A stretch of DNA of 56,334 bases from Planctomycetia bacterium (GTDB taxonomy: Bacteria; Planctomycetota; Planctomycetia; Pirellulales; Thermoguttaceae): the NCBI GenBank assembly GCA_030539295.1, contig JAUNSJ010000024.1:1-56334 (forward strand). The letters run 5' to 3'. Of the stretch, positions 7,993 through 16,584 are shown piece by piece. The notes beneath the pieces are model-generated. The model was given only the letters and a program-made list of their open reading frames with translations, made no database searches and was not told the DNA's origin. Every line of letters starts with the position of its first letter. The stretch's first letter is position 1. The translations under genes were made by a program, and so were the position numbers.

Positions 7993-9180
7993 CTAATTCA
8001 TCTTGAAGGAATTGCGGTAATCCGTCGGCGTAATGCCTGTTCGGTCGCGGAAGAGATGGACGAAATAGGAGTGAGAACAGAAACCAAGTCGTATGCTGAT
8101 ATTCCCGACCGGCATGTCACTGGTGCGCAGGAGATCTTTCGCCAATTCAATGCGATGCCGAATAATCTCTTCCCCGAGTGTCCGGCCACATTGTTTCTTG
8201 AATTTTCGTTCCAGAGTGCGACGGGACAGTCCTACGGAATCGACGACTTCCTCCACGGTCAAACCAATGTCCGATCCGTTTCGAATCAACTTGATGGCGG
8301 CGGCCACATCTTCGTCCTGCGTAGCAATCAGGTCCGTCGACTTCCGCGTTTCTACCCCAATGGGCGGAAAGAGAATCGGAAGTTTGGGCAGTGGTTCGCC
8401 GCGTATCATTTTCAGTAGAAGACGAGACGCCTCATATCCCGTTCGCTTCCCGTTCTGAATAATACTCGAAAGAGGCGGCGTCTGCATGCGACAGAACCAT
8501 TTCTCATTATTGATACCGAGTACCGCAATTTGGTCAGGCACCATAATACCATGTGCCTGACAGAGCTCGAGTATCTGTTTCGCGTGCATATCATAGGCGG
8601 TTACCAGGCCCACCGGCTTTGGGAGCGACTGCAGCCAATCGACGAGCTCGTCCTGTTCCCGCTGCGGCCAAACACAAACCGGCATAGTCATCGCCGACTC
8701 CTTAACGAAGACACTGCACTGACGCCCAATGCGTCGCACCGCTTCCACAATCCCGTTTCGACGTCGACGCGTCCAATACTGATTACACTGTGCAAAATAG
8801 GCAAAATGTTCGAAGCCTCGCTCCTGAAAGTACGAAATGGCCGTTTCGCCGACACCGTCTTCATCCACATCGACGTCGGACGGCATCTCCGGACAATTCA
8901 ACTTGACGTACGGGATGGCCATGCGATTAAGCAGATCAAACGTTTCCGGTAAATGATGTCGCACAATAATACCGTCGCCATGCCAGTCCTGAATCCAGGA
9001 GGGAATCGCTTCCAGATGGCCGCGAAAGTCGAAGTCCGCCTCACAGCCGCATTCGTACAAATGTTGCGCGATTCCGTCAATGAGCAGACGCCCGTAACCG
9101 TGGCTCGTACCCAACAGTAATAGCACTCGTATCTTCTGATTACCGCTTTCGAGCGGCCTGATCGACAGCTTCTTTTGCAC
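7993..9180 (-). CDS. XylR-like AraC-family transcriptional regulator with sugar-binding domain
   Basis: A 395-residue cytosolic regulator. Residues 15-270 form a periplasmic-binding-protein-like (LacI/GalR-type) sensor, with VLLLLGTSHGYGRLL at its start and a domain ending near ILFPPIGVETRKS. The last 100 residues form an AraC double helix-turn-helix with LTVEEVVDSVGLSRRTLERKF and the second recognition region ISIRLGFCSHSYFVHLFRD. This architecture matches XylR-type sugar-responsive activators. The GTG at 9180 is preferred because AGAGG precedes it by five bases, while the more upstream GTG at 9243 lies almost on the promoter. The effector sugar and targets are not evident; the sialidase and DUF1559 genes lie downstream. 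Confidence 0.85.
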   Translation of the reverse strand: MQKKLSIRPLESGNQKIRVLLLLGTSHGYGRLLIDGIAQHLYECGCEADFDFRGHLEAIPSWIQDWHGDGIIVRHHLPETFDLLNRMAIPYVKLNCPEMPSDVDVDEDGVGETAISYFQERGFEHFAYFAQCNQYWTRRRRNGIVEAVRRIGRQCSVFVKESAMTMPVCVWPQREQDELVDWLQSLPKPVGLVTAYDMHAKQILELCQAHGIMVPDQIAVLGINNEKWFCRMQTPPLSSIIQNGKRTGYEASRLLLKMIRGEPLPKLPILFPPIGVETRKSTDLIATQDEDVAAAIKLIRNGSDIGLTVEEVVDSVGLSRRTLERKFKKQCGRTLGEEIIRHRIELAKDLLRTSDMPVGNISIRLGFCSHSYFVHLFRDRTGITPTDYRNSFKMN

Positions 9181-9255
9181 TGTAACCTCTTCCAAATGAC
9201 ATAAAAAAACGAATTTCTCGGCCCGATCGCCCCCTTGGCCCACGTCGACTTTTCT

Positions 9256-9283
9256 ATTATAGCACGACTTGCGGAAACTTCAA
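9256..9283 (-). promoter_or_regulatory. Promoter of the AraC-type regulator
   Basis: On the minus strand TTGAAG (9283-9278) and TATAAT (9261-9256) are separated by 16 bases. Transcription would start near 9249, which supports the GTG start at 9180. Confidence 0.7.
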
Positions 9284-9330
9284 TGTAGGAATTACGGCAT
9301 TTATTTGTGTTTTTACGTCACAGACAAAGC

Positions 9331-9372
9331 AAAAAACTGGCCCGGCAGCGAACTCCCATTCACCCGCCGGGC
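9331..9372 (-). terminator. Intrinsic terminator of the 18516-9380 gene series
   Basis: Read on the minus strand, GCCCGGC (9372-9366) pairs with GCCGGGC (9346-9340) across a 19-base loop. It is followed after CAG by six Ts (9336-9331). It starts eight bases beyond the stop codon of the nucleotide-sugar dehydrogenase gene. Confidence 0.7.
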
Positions 9373-9379
9373 AAGTGTA

Positions 9380-10705
9380 TCACGCCTTGCGAATACGATC
9401 ACGGTGCCGACGCACATTTTTCGTCGCGTTTCGCGTATCGATCACCAGTGCGGAATTATTGACAATCTCGTCGTAGTCATACGCCGTGTGGTCGGTCGCA
9501 ATCAAGACGCAATCCTGCCGTGCGAGAAAGGAATCCGTCAGCTTCTGGCTCTTCATGGGCGGAATATGAGGCCAAGACCGCATTTTCGGAAGCGATGCGA
9601 TGAGCGGGTCATTATAAGATACTTTCGCCCCCAGCTCAATCAAGCGGCTAATCAGTTCAAAAGCGGGACTTTCACGCGGGTCATCGACGTCCTTCTTATA
9701 CGCAATACCGAGCACGCAAATTCGCGAGCCTTTGACCGGCTTCTTCTGCTCATTGAGGCCTTCGAGAACATGCTGAATCACGTATTCCGGCATACGCGTA
9801 TTGATTTGCCCGGCCAGTTCGATAAACTGCGTGGCCACGCCATGCTTACGGGCAACCCAGCTCAAATAGAAGGGGTCGATCGGTATGCAATGCCCGCCCA
9901 GTCCAGGCCCGGGATAAAACGCCTGAAAACCAAACGGCTTTGTCCGGGCTGCGTCTATGACTTCCCAGACGTCGATTCCCATCCGGTCAAAAATAACCTT
10001 CAGTTCGTTCACCAGGGCTATATTGACGGCCCGATAGGTGTTTTCAACGATCTTCGCGGCTTCTGCGACTTCACAGGACGAGACCGGTATGGCTTCCACG
10101 ACGGCCTGGGAATAGAGCATCAGAGCCAAATCACCACTGTCACGATCGATTCCGCCGACCAGTTTGGGTATGCCGGCCGCGGAAAATTTCGGGTTCCCAG
10201 GATCCTCCCGCTCCGGACTAAAGGCGAGAAAGAAGTCTTGACCCACCTTCATACCGGTCGCCTCAAGTAGAGGAAGCATAACCGACCGCGTTGTCCCAGG
10301 CCAGGTCGTGCTCTCCAGTACAATGAGCTGTCCGCGACGAAGCGTCCTGGCAATAGCCCGCGTTGAGTTCTCGACGTAGACCAAATCCGGGTCGCGACTG
10401 GCCGACAAGGGAGTCGGTACACAGATGAGAATGGCATCCGGTTCGTTCAGACGCTCCAGGTCGGCGGTCGGTTTAAATCGCCCGGTCGCCGTCCATTCAG
10501 CAATCCACTCCGAAGGGATGTGCCGAATGTAACTCTTACCATTGAGCAGAGAGTTGACCTTCTCTTCGCTGGTGTCGAACCCCATAACGCGAAAGCCGGC
10601 GGAAATGAAAGCTTTTATCAAGGGGAGTCCAACGTAGCCAAGGCCTATCACGCCAATGACTGCCGAGTGGTCTTTAATCTTGTCGAGGAAACGATTCTTG
10701 AGCAT
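9380..10705 (-). CDS. Nucleotide-sugar dehydrogenase (UDP-glucose/UDP-N-acetylglucosamine 6-dehydrogenase family)
   Basis: NAD-dependent four-electron oxidation of a nucleotide sugar to its uronic acid for surface polysaccharide synthesis; cytosolic. The 441-residue product begins MLKNRFLDKI at 10705, preferred over the longer frame that runs into the upstream gene. The Rossmann motif GVIGLGYVGLPL is at 18-29, GPGLGGHCIPIDP with catalytic C273 at 266-278, and the C-terminal domain carries LGIAYKKDVDDPRESPA. The pattern KKDVDDPRESPAFELI is closer to the WbpA/WecC-type UDP-N-acetylhexosamine dehydrogenases than to classical UDP-glucose enzymes. It ends a minus-strand series that includes recR and a GT39 transferase, and is followed by a strong terminator. 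Confidence 0.88.
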   Translation of the reverse strand: MLKNRFLDKIKDHSAVIGVIGLGYVGLPLIKAFISAGFRVMGFDTSEEKVNSLLNGKSYIRHIPSEWIAEWTATGRFKPTADLERLNEPDAILICVPTPLSASRDPDLVYVENSTRAIARTLRRGQLIVLESTTWPGTTRSVMLPLLEATGMKVGQDFFLAFSPEREDPGNPKFSAAGIPKLVGGIDRDSGDLALMLYSQAVVEAIPVSSCEVAEAAKIVENTYRAVNIALVNELKVIFDRMGIDVWEVIDAARTKPFGFQAFYPGPGLGGHCIPIDPFYLSWVARKHGVATQFIELAGQINTRMPEYVIQHVLEGLNEQKKPVKGSRICVLGIAYKKDVDDPRESPAFELISRLIELGAKVSYNDPLIASLPKMRSWPHIPPMKSQKLTDSFLARQDCVLIATDHTAYDYDEIVNNSALVIDTRNATKNVRRHRDRIRKA

Positions 10706-10736
10706 GATTATGCACCTTTTTGAAAAAAGAGAATGG

Positions 10737-11342
10737 TTATTGCAGGAAGGATTGCCGCCCCTGCATGGCATCGGCAATCATCTCCTTATTCGCAAATTCG
10801 AGCGCCCCCCCCGACGTAATACCTCGTGCAAGCCGGGTTATCTTGATCGGAAAATCGCCGAGCAGGTTCGTTATGACCAGCGCGGTCCCGTCGCCTTCGG
10901 TAGTCGGATTCGTCGCCATAATAAGCTCCTTGAACTTGCCTGTCCGCACCCGCTTGACCAGTGCGTCAATCGTCAACTGCGAAGCGGTCACTTCATCCAG
11001 AGGGGACACGCGTCCCAAGAGCACATGATAGAGGCCGCGATAGCTCCCGGTCGCCTCAATGGAAATGAGGTCCCGCGGCTGCTCAACGACGCACAGCAGC
11101 GAGGTATCACGGTCGCCCGACGAGCAAATTTCACACAATTCCTCTTCCGCAAGATTATAGCAATTTTTGCAATATCGGACTCGCTCCTTGACCGTGCGTA
11201 TGGAATCGGCCAAGGCAAGTGCGTCTTTCTTCGTTGCACGCAGGAGATGATACGTTATACGTTCCGCCGACTTCTTTCCGATGCCCGGCAGTTTCTCAAA
11301 TTCTTTCATCATGACGGTTACAGATTCTGTCAGTTCGGTCAT
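10737..11342 (-). CDS. recR: Recombination mediator RecR
   Basis: Part of the RecFOR pathway that loads RecA at gapped DNA. The 201-residue length is normal for the family. Order of features: helix-hairpin-helix LPGIGKKSAERI (18-29), C4 zinc finger with C58, C61, C70 and C73, then a Toprim domain with SLLCVVEQPRDLISIEATGSYRGLYHVL, and ATNPTTEGDGTAL toward the C-terminus. It starts five bases after the coaX stop codon and 31 bases before the dehydrogenase. It lacks the usual dnaX and ybaB neighbours. Confidence 0.96.
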   Translation of the reverse strand: MTELTESVTVMMKEFEKLPGIGKKSAERITYHLLRATKKDALALADSIRTVKERVRYCKNCYNLAEEELCEICSSGDRDTSLLCVVEQPRDLISIEATGSYRGLYHVLLGRVSPLDEVTASQLTIDALVKRVRTGKFKELIMATNPTTEGDGTALVITNLLGDFPIKITRLARGITSGGALEFANKEMIADAMQGRQSFLQ

Positions 11343-11347
11343 TGTTA

Positions 11348-12208
11348 TTACTCCTGATTACTGTCGTGGTTGTGAAGGGGAAGCAGGGCCAGGCCGCGGA
11401 GAATGACGTTGGAACAGGTAACAATTGTCGGCTTTGTCTGATTGTGAAACAGGTCGTTCAGCACGTCGAACAAAAGCGAGAGTAACTGCTCAAAAACAAT
11501 TTCACTTCGCCCTGTCACCAGAATGGGCAGTGTTTCGTCTGCATGCTCCGTTTGCATTTTTCGCAATGCCTGAAGATAAAACGAAAAGACCGCCGCCGCC
11601 GTACCGTGCGTTATGCCAACGCCAATGGCATCTTGCGTATTCGTCGCCGGCCAACTTCGCGACGCGGCAATATGAGACAGGTTCAGACGCGGAATGCGGT
11701 CGGTCTTCTCGTAGAGTGCCGTTGCCGAAATCTGCGGACCCGGCATAATGGCGCCTCCGGCAAAGCGACCTTGACAATCGACCAGGTCGATCGTCGTTGC
11801 CGTACCCACATCAACGACCATAATAGGACCCCGGCGACCGAAGTACGTCTGCGCCGCATAGGCCGCTACCGCACGGTCCAGCCCCAACTGCTCCGGATGG
11901 TCATACAATACAACCAGAGGAATATCGGACAGCGACAAAACCCGCACCGTGTCCCATGGCCGATTCCGTTTGAGCCAGTGAGTCAGGGAACGGGTTCGGC
12001 CGTCGTTCACGCTGGAGATAATCCAGGTCAACTTTATATTGCGGCGCGTCGGCGAGTGCAGCCAGTGTTCCAGGTCGGAGAACGTCGAGGTCGTTTCTAC
12101 GCACACCGATTCCGGCTCCGGCAGCGAACGGATGTTCTCGCGCTCACTCGGAAAAAAGGCAAATTTGACAAAACTATTGCCTATGTCTACTGTTACAAGA
12201 GCCGTCAC
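11348..12208 (-). CDS. coaX: Type III pantothenate kinase
   Basis: Phosphorylates pantothenate in the first step of coenzyme A synthesis; cytosolic. The open frame extends to 12415 but that extension overlaps the preceding gene. The GTG at 12208 places VTVDIGNSFVKFAF at the N-terminus, where CoaX proteins carry the phosphate-binding DxGNS motif. The product is then 286 residues. Further signatures are GLDRAVAAYAA and DVGTATTIDLVD (Asp and Thr of the ASKHA fold), then GGAIMPGPQIS. It is followed at five bases by recR. It stands in for a CoaA-type kinase, a common arrangement in planctomycetes. Confidence 0.9.
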   Translation of the reverse strand: MTALVTVDIGNSFVKFAFFPSERENIRSLPEPESVCVETTSTFSDLEHWLHSPTRRNIKLTWIISSVNDGRTRSLTHWLKRNRPWDTVRVLSLSDIPLVVLYDHPEQLGLDRAVAAYAAQTYFGRRGPIMVVDVGTATTIDLVDCQGRFAGGAIMPGPQISATALYEKTDRIPRLNLSHIAASRSWPATNTQDAIGVGITHGTAAAVFSFYLQALRKMQTEHADETLPILVTGRSEIVFEQLLSLLFDVLNDLFHNQTKPTIVTCSNVILRGLALLPLHNHDSNQE

Positions 12209-12389
12209 GTGCTGCCTGTGTTTCCCTTTATTCCTGCTGTTGTCTTCCTGGGGTCTTGGCTGACAATGAGATACATAATTACCGGCCTGCCCGGAACAAC
12301 GCGGGCAATTTCCCATTTCCCTATTGTACCACTGCCCGAAATTATTCCAAGGAGGGTGTTTCGCACCCACTGGACACGCATTACGGGGG

Positions 12390-14114
12390 TTACAGCGCGT
12401 ATTGGACCTTTGCAAAGAGCTGATTTACCAGAAGGGCAATGGCGGCCTTGATTTCGTCGTTGTCTCCAGACGTCGCTGTACCCTCCGGGAGAGGAAGTGG
12501 ATTTGTATCACACTTCTTCTGCCAGTTGGAAAGGGTAATAACGACCGTGCGTTGGCTCTCTTCATGCGTTACGGCAATCGATTTTAACCCGTCCCGCGAC
12601 GGTGTCAGTTCAAACTGCAAACATAGTCCATGCCCGAAAACCTGCACACTGTCCGGCTGGTCTTCCGGCATCTCAATTTTCAGACGCAGCAGTGACCGCA
12701 ACGCCTTACGCGATTCAGGAGCATTACCCAAGAGAAGTATACCGGTTACGAAATTCTGAATTATCATGAGTTCAGGTTCAAAATAGGCCGAAAGTGGACG
12801 ATTATTCGGATTATCGGAACCAATAAGAAACGACGAGTCTCGCATACTGACCCAAGGGAACTCCGATTGGCCAATGGCAAAAAGTTGTACGCCTGGCAAT
12901 AGGGGCTTGTCGTCCTCCGCTTGTATTTTCAGGGAGAAATCTGCCCCCTTACGTGACAAAGATATTCGATATAAAGGCTCCGCTCCTTTGGCAAGTGCAA
13001 CTTGTGCATCGCAAGAGATGAGTTGACTGCCATCGGCGTTCGGGTCGAACAGATCAAGAAGCGAAGAGCAGACGGCGGCGAACCGGTCGTCATTTTCGGA
13101 ATGAACAGGAGTTGGCACTCTTAACGGAATCGACTCGTCGGCAAACCAGTTAGCGAAATCAGGCAGAAGCCGTGGCAGATAACCCAGCGCGGTAAAGTGC
13201 CCTGCGTTGGGGAATATTTCCTGCTTCTCGTCCATATCACAGGCAAGTGCGAGTTGCCGACTTAATTCCGGCGGAATAATTTCATCACGTTCCGCGTTGA
13301 GCATGCGAAGTTTTCCGGCATGGGCTTTCGCTTTTAACGCCTCGGCATGATTGAGCGGTTCTATATTGGCGACAGCCGCGTCCAGCGCCGCGCGGATTTC
13401 CGGATCCGCATTGGCTAATGAGGTCATAAGCTCCGGCCAGGTTTTCGCGTCCCGTTCAACAATTTGCATAAGTCCGCCGCCACCAACCAGGAGAATACAC
13501 TGGTCTATACGCGGTTCTTTGGTCACCAGCCCCGACGCAAAAATCGCGCCAAGACTGGCTCCTATAATTTGCACTTTATCGTCTCGTACTTCCGGCATTG
13601 CCGTGAACAGATCAATTCCGCGCCGAACTTCATTGTGCATTTGATTGAGCGCACGGGTTATAAGCGGTAAGGCATCGGGCCGCTTCGCAAGCTTCGAGAT
13701 ACTGCCATAGCTGTCCGCTCGTTCACTCGTATAAGGAGCAATCGGGAGCAGAACCGGGTAGCCACTCGATGAAAAATACGCCGCCAGCAGACCCGTAATC
13801 GCTCCATTACCACCAAGTCCGTCCAGACACACTATGCCGGTTCTTGGTGGACTGGCCGGTGTCAAATCTTGCGGAAGGTACAGATAGCCCAATACAGTTT
13901 TGTCCTCCGACGCTTCCTCCGGAAACGGCGTAGGCCATGACAATCGCAAAACTTTATATTGCTCGTATTGTTGATACGGCTCTATACTGTAACGGAATGC
14001 CTCTCCACAACAGACATGGTCAACCGCAATCGATTCCGCTCCGGCTAATGGAAGACAGTATGCAAAGAATGCAAGATTGAGGAGAATAGAAATTGCATAA
14101 AAGATAGTTTTCAT
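12390..14114 (-). CDS. Exported alpha/beta-hydrolase-fold protein of unknown substrate
   Basis: A 574-residue protein with a signal peptide (MKTIFYAISILLNLAFFAYC). The ATG at 14114 has GAGG six bases upstream, so it is preferred to the ATG four codons earlier. A catalytic-type nucleophile elbow GASLG occurs in QIIGASLGAIFASG, followed by an Asp-rich loop NAERDEIIPPE and GHFTALGY as possible acid and histidine positions. CLDGLGGNGA may be part of the oxyanion region. This resembles dienelactone-hydrolase or acetyl-xylan-esterase-like enzymes. The last 220 residues form a separate domain I do not recognise. It lies 18 bases downstream of the GT39 gene and probably shares its transcript. Confidence 0.65.
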   Translation of the reverse strand: MKTIFYAISILLNLAFFAYCLPLAGAESIAVDHVCCGEAFRYSIEPYQQYEQYKVLRLSWPTPFPEEASEDKTVLGYLYLPQDLTPASPPRTGIVCLDGLGGNGAITGLLAAYFSSSGYPVLLPIAPYTSERADSYGSISKLAKRPDALPLITRALNQMHNEVRRGIDLFTAMPEVRDDKVQIIGASLGAIFASGLVTKEPRIDQCILLVGGGGLMQIVERDAKTWPELMTSLANADPEIRAALDAAVANIEPLNHAEALKAKAHAGKLRMLNAERDEIIPPELSRQLALACDMDEKQEIFPNAGHFTALGYLPRLLPDFANWFADESIPLRVPTPVHSENDDRFAAVCSSLLDLFDPNADGSQLISCDAQVALAKGAEPLYRISLSRKGADFSLKIQAEDDKPLLPGVQLFAIGQSEFPWVSMRDSSFLIGSDNPNNRPLSAYFEPELMIIQNFVTGILLLGNAPESRKALRSLLRLKIEMPEDQPDSVQVFGHGLCLQFELTPSRDGLKSIAVTHEESQRTVVITLSNWQKKCDTNPLPLPEGTATSGDNDEIKAAIALLVNQLFAKVQYAL

Positions 14115-14132
14115 AAAGTGCCTCATTGACTT

Positions 14133-15584
14133 TTATTGTATTTCGTTGCCTTTGTTATTCACACGATGAGACGGTTGACCGCGGTGGGTTTTCCACAACA
14201 TGACCAGCGTCCACGCCGCCAGGATCATGAACATCGGCATCGCAGGTGTTCGATAACGCAGTGAACTGACAAAGATTATATGTAACAGCGTTAAATAGAC
14301 CGCCGGCATGGCCAGCAGCCAAATCTCGCCCCGCTTGCGACACAGACAAACGAATCCCCATAGTCCTAAAACAAGCACTGGCGTATAGCTCACAATCAAG
14401 GCCAGTCGTATGGGCCACGACTGAAATCCAGGTTCGTTCGGAATGAAATTCCAGAGTCGCGCGAATTTGACCCCCGCCAGACGCAGTACTTCACGCGGAT
14501 GATTCCAACTCCAGTCCAGTGCCGCCTTTTTCATAATTTCATCCAGACGCCGTTCGAATTTCCCTTGCTCGGACACGCTCCCGGCAACCGGGCCAAGCTG
14601 CTCGCGAAAGGAATCGACAAAAGCCATGTCGCTGGCTCCCGTCGCTGTCGGACTCAATCCATCATACAGACTCGCGCCCATTTGCAGCGTGGTTGGCACG
14701 AACGTTCCTGTTACCATTGCGTTTCGCAGCCACCAAGGCATCATGCATAGACAAAACACGGCAATGGCAACAAGGCTTGTCCTGACCACGTAAAAAAATC
14801 GTCCGCATAAGCCAAACCTGTACACGGTCGCAAGCAGTACAATCATCATCACAAAGGGCGCAAAATAGAGCCAGGAAGGCCGGAACAATACCGTTAAGGC
14901 ACTTAACATTCCCAACGCGATCGCCTGACTACAACGTCGTCTCCTCACCGTTCGGCTCGCAGTTCCGACACACTCGGGCAATTCTTTTAATATGAGTACT
15001 AAAATAATCATTTGCAGCAGTAGGGCTACCTGAAATGGCTCTTCCGAAAGTACCGTAACACTTTCAACGATCAGGCACGGGTCAAACGCAGCTATAGCAG
15101 CCGCAACCAGGGCAATAATTTGACTCTTAAACAAAACCCACGTCAGCATCGCTATGAGCGCCACGGAACAGGTTCCCAGGCAACAGTTCAAAATCCGAGC
15201 CGACAGAACAGGAGGATACTCACCATGAATATAAAAAAACGGAGCCAGCAGCATCGGATAACCTGGCATGCGAAAAACGGTCCATCGCCGTTCCTCGTCA
15301 AATTGATACGGGCGACCAAACGCAACGGCCCGACCCAGCTTCCAATAGGAATCACTGTCAGCGAAGTAGAATGGACCATCCGATACGTGTTGCGCGTCCC
15401 GACCTGCTATCTTTACCTCCCAGTAAAAAGCACCTGCGACCCGCACCACAAATGCAAGAAAAAGTATCAGTAAAAGAGCTCGCCCCAACCAGGTCTTCAG
15501 AAAGTCACCCGGAAACCGTTCGACACATTCCGGATTCGGTTCGGACCTGTTTGGCCGGAATGAGAAGTTCATTTCGTCGGTCAT
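14133..15584 (-). CDS. Membrane glycosyltransferase, GT39/PMT (ArnT-like) family
   Basis: A 483-residue integral membrane protein with about ten hydrophobic segments. After TM1 (about 33-52) the large external loop holds FADSDSYWKLGRAVAFG and RWTVFRMPGYPMLLAPFF, the acidic-residue and RxPGYP patterns typical of polyprenol-phosphate-sugar-dependent transferases. Such enzymes transfer a sugar from a lipid carrier to protein or lipid on the outer face of the membrane. It lies between the LRR gene (42 bases upstream) and the exported hydrolase (18 bases downstream). Donor and acceptor cannot be read from the sequence. Confidence 0.8.
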   Translation of the reverse strand: MTDEMNFSFRPNRSEPNPECVERFPGDFLKTWLGRALLLILFLAFVVRVAGAFYWEVKIAGRDAQHVSDGPFYFADSDSYWKLGRAVAFGRPYQFDEERRWTVFRMPGYPMLLAPFFYIHGEYPPVLSARILNCCLGTCSVALIAMLTWVLFKSQIIALVAAAIAAFDPCLIVESVTVLSEEPFQVALLLQMIILVLILKELPECVGTASRTVRRRRCSQAIALGMLSALTVLFRPSWLYFAPFVMMIVLLATVYRFGLCGRFFYVVRTSLVAIAVFCLCMMPWWLRNAMVTGTFVPTTLQMGASLYDGLSPTATGASDMAFVDSFREQLGPVAGSVSEQGKFERRLDEIMKKAALDWSWNHPREVLRLAGVKFARLWNFIPNEPGFQSWPIRLALIVSYTPVLVLGLWGFVCLCRKRGEIWLLAMPAVYLTLLHIIFVSSLRYRTPAMPMFMILAAWTLVMLWKTHRGQPSHRVNNKGNEIQ

Positions 15585-15626
15585 GCGGAACTCCTTTCAA
15601 AAGTGGCCTGCTTACCCACAGACGTA

Positions 15627-16514
15627 TTACTTCTTTTGTGAATCTTCACTGACAACGCATATAACGTTGCATTCCGGAAGCTGCTGTTGCAGTTTGTCGA
15701 ACCCCTCCTGATTCATCTTTGTTCGCGTAACATGCAATGTTTGCATTTTTTTAAAACCGGCAAGATACTCGACCGAAGCGTTCGTGATCGAAGTACGTCC
15801 AAGATGCAGAAATTGCAAATTTTGAAATGTTACCAGCTGCGGCATACAGGCGTCCGATATTAAAGTCGCGTCCAGATTGAGCCAGTTTAGACGTTTTGCC
15901 AATGGCAAAAGGGTCGTTACCGCACGGTCGCTTATCGGCACATCGTACAGATTCAGCTTTGCCAGTTTTGGAAACGCACGGACCCAGTCGACACGCGTCA
16001 GCAGCTCGTCATTGAGCGCCGAACGCGACAGGTCAAGCTCCGTCAGCTGTGGCAGAGAAGCAGCCAGAGTAAGCGCAGAGGCAATTTGATCCTTCTCCTT
16101 AATGCCGGACAGACGAAGCTTTTTTAGTCCCTTATGCCCCGTTAGAACCTCAAAAGCGCCTGCTGGGAACGAACTCTCCGTCCACAAAAACTCCGTCAGA
16201 CGCGGGGCTTTTGCCAGTGCCTGAAGAAGCCCTCGATTTATATATCCCGTGCCACGCACAACGCGAAGTGACTTCATGGCCTCAAGATCAGTGTCAGAAA
16301 ATGTATCGTCCGGATTCAGTACCAGTCCAACCGCGCTCGTCAGATCTATCGCTTTTAAAGACCCATCGGAATTCACGCTTATCTTTGCTCCCTGTTCCCG
16401 CCACTGGGCAAGAGAACAGGAGCTTGTACCCTCTTTGGCAGTACAGTCTGCGCTCAACACGGCCAACATTACGGCAATTACAATTATGCAAAAAAAATGC
16501 AATCGCGACATCAT
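15627..16514 (-). CDS. Exported leucine-rich-repeat protein
   Basis: A 295-residue protein with a signal peptide (MMSRLHFFCIIVIAVMLAVLSADC). The start at 16514 follows AAAGG and avoids overlap with the TPR gene. From about residue 60 it has repeats of the form LxxLxLxxTxIxDxxLxxL, for example LNLYDVPISDRAVTTL, LNLDATLISDACMPQL and LHLGRTSITNASVEYL. This is the ribonuclease-inhibitor-like or cysteine-free planctomycete LRR subtype. Cys at position 24 might be a lipid-attachment residue, but the preceding SAD is not an ideal lipobox. Likely a surface interaction protein; no specific partner is visible. Confidence 0.75.
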   Translation of the reverse strand: MMSRLHFFCIIVIAVMLAVLSADCTAKEGTSSCSLAQWREQGAKISVNSDGSLKAIDLTSAVGLVLNPDDTFSDTDLEAMKSLRVVRGTGYINRGLLQALAKAPRLTEFLWTESSFPAGAFEVLTGHKGLKKLRLSGIKEKDQIASALTLAASLPQLTELDLSRSALNDELLTRVDWVRAFPKLAKLNLYDVPISDRAVTTLLPLAKRLNWLNLDATLISDACMPQLVTFQNLQFLHLGRTSITNASVEYLAGFKKMQTLHVTRTKMNQEGFDKLQQQLPECNVICVVSEDSQKK

Positions 16515-16584
16515 CAGGATTCCTTTACTTCCATCAGGCCGGTCTTCGTCCGTCGGAATGACAGGCCGGTCTATTTTCGTTTGC

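Noticed and set aside
12209..12415. 69-residue N-terminal extension of CoaX
   Set aside because: It overlaps the end of the hydrolase gene, and the phosphate-binding motif must lie at the N-terminus. The GTG at 12208 is used.
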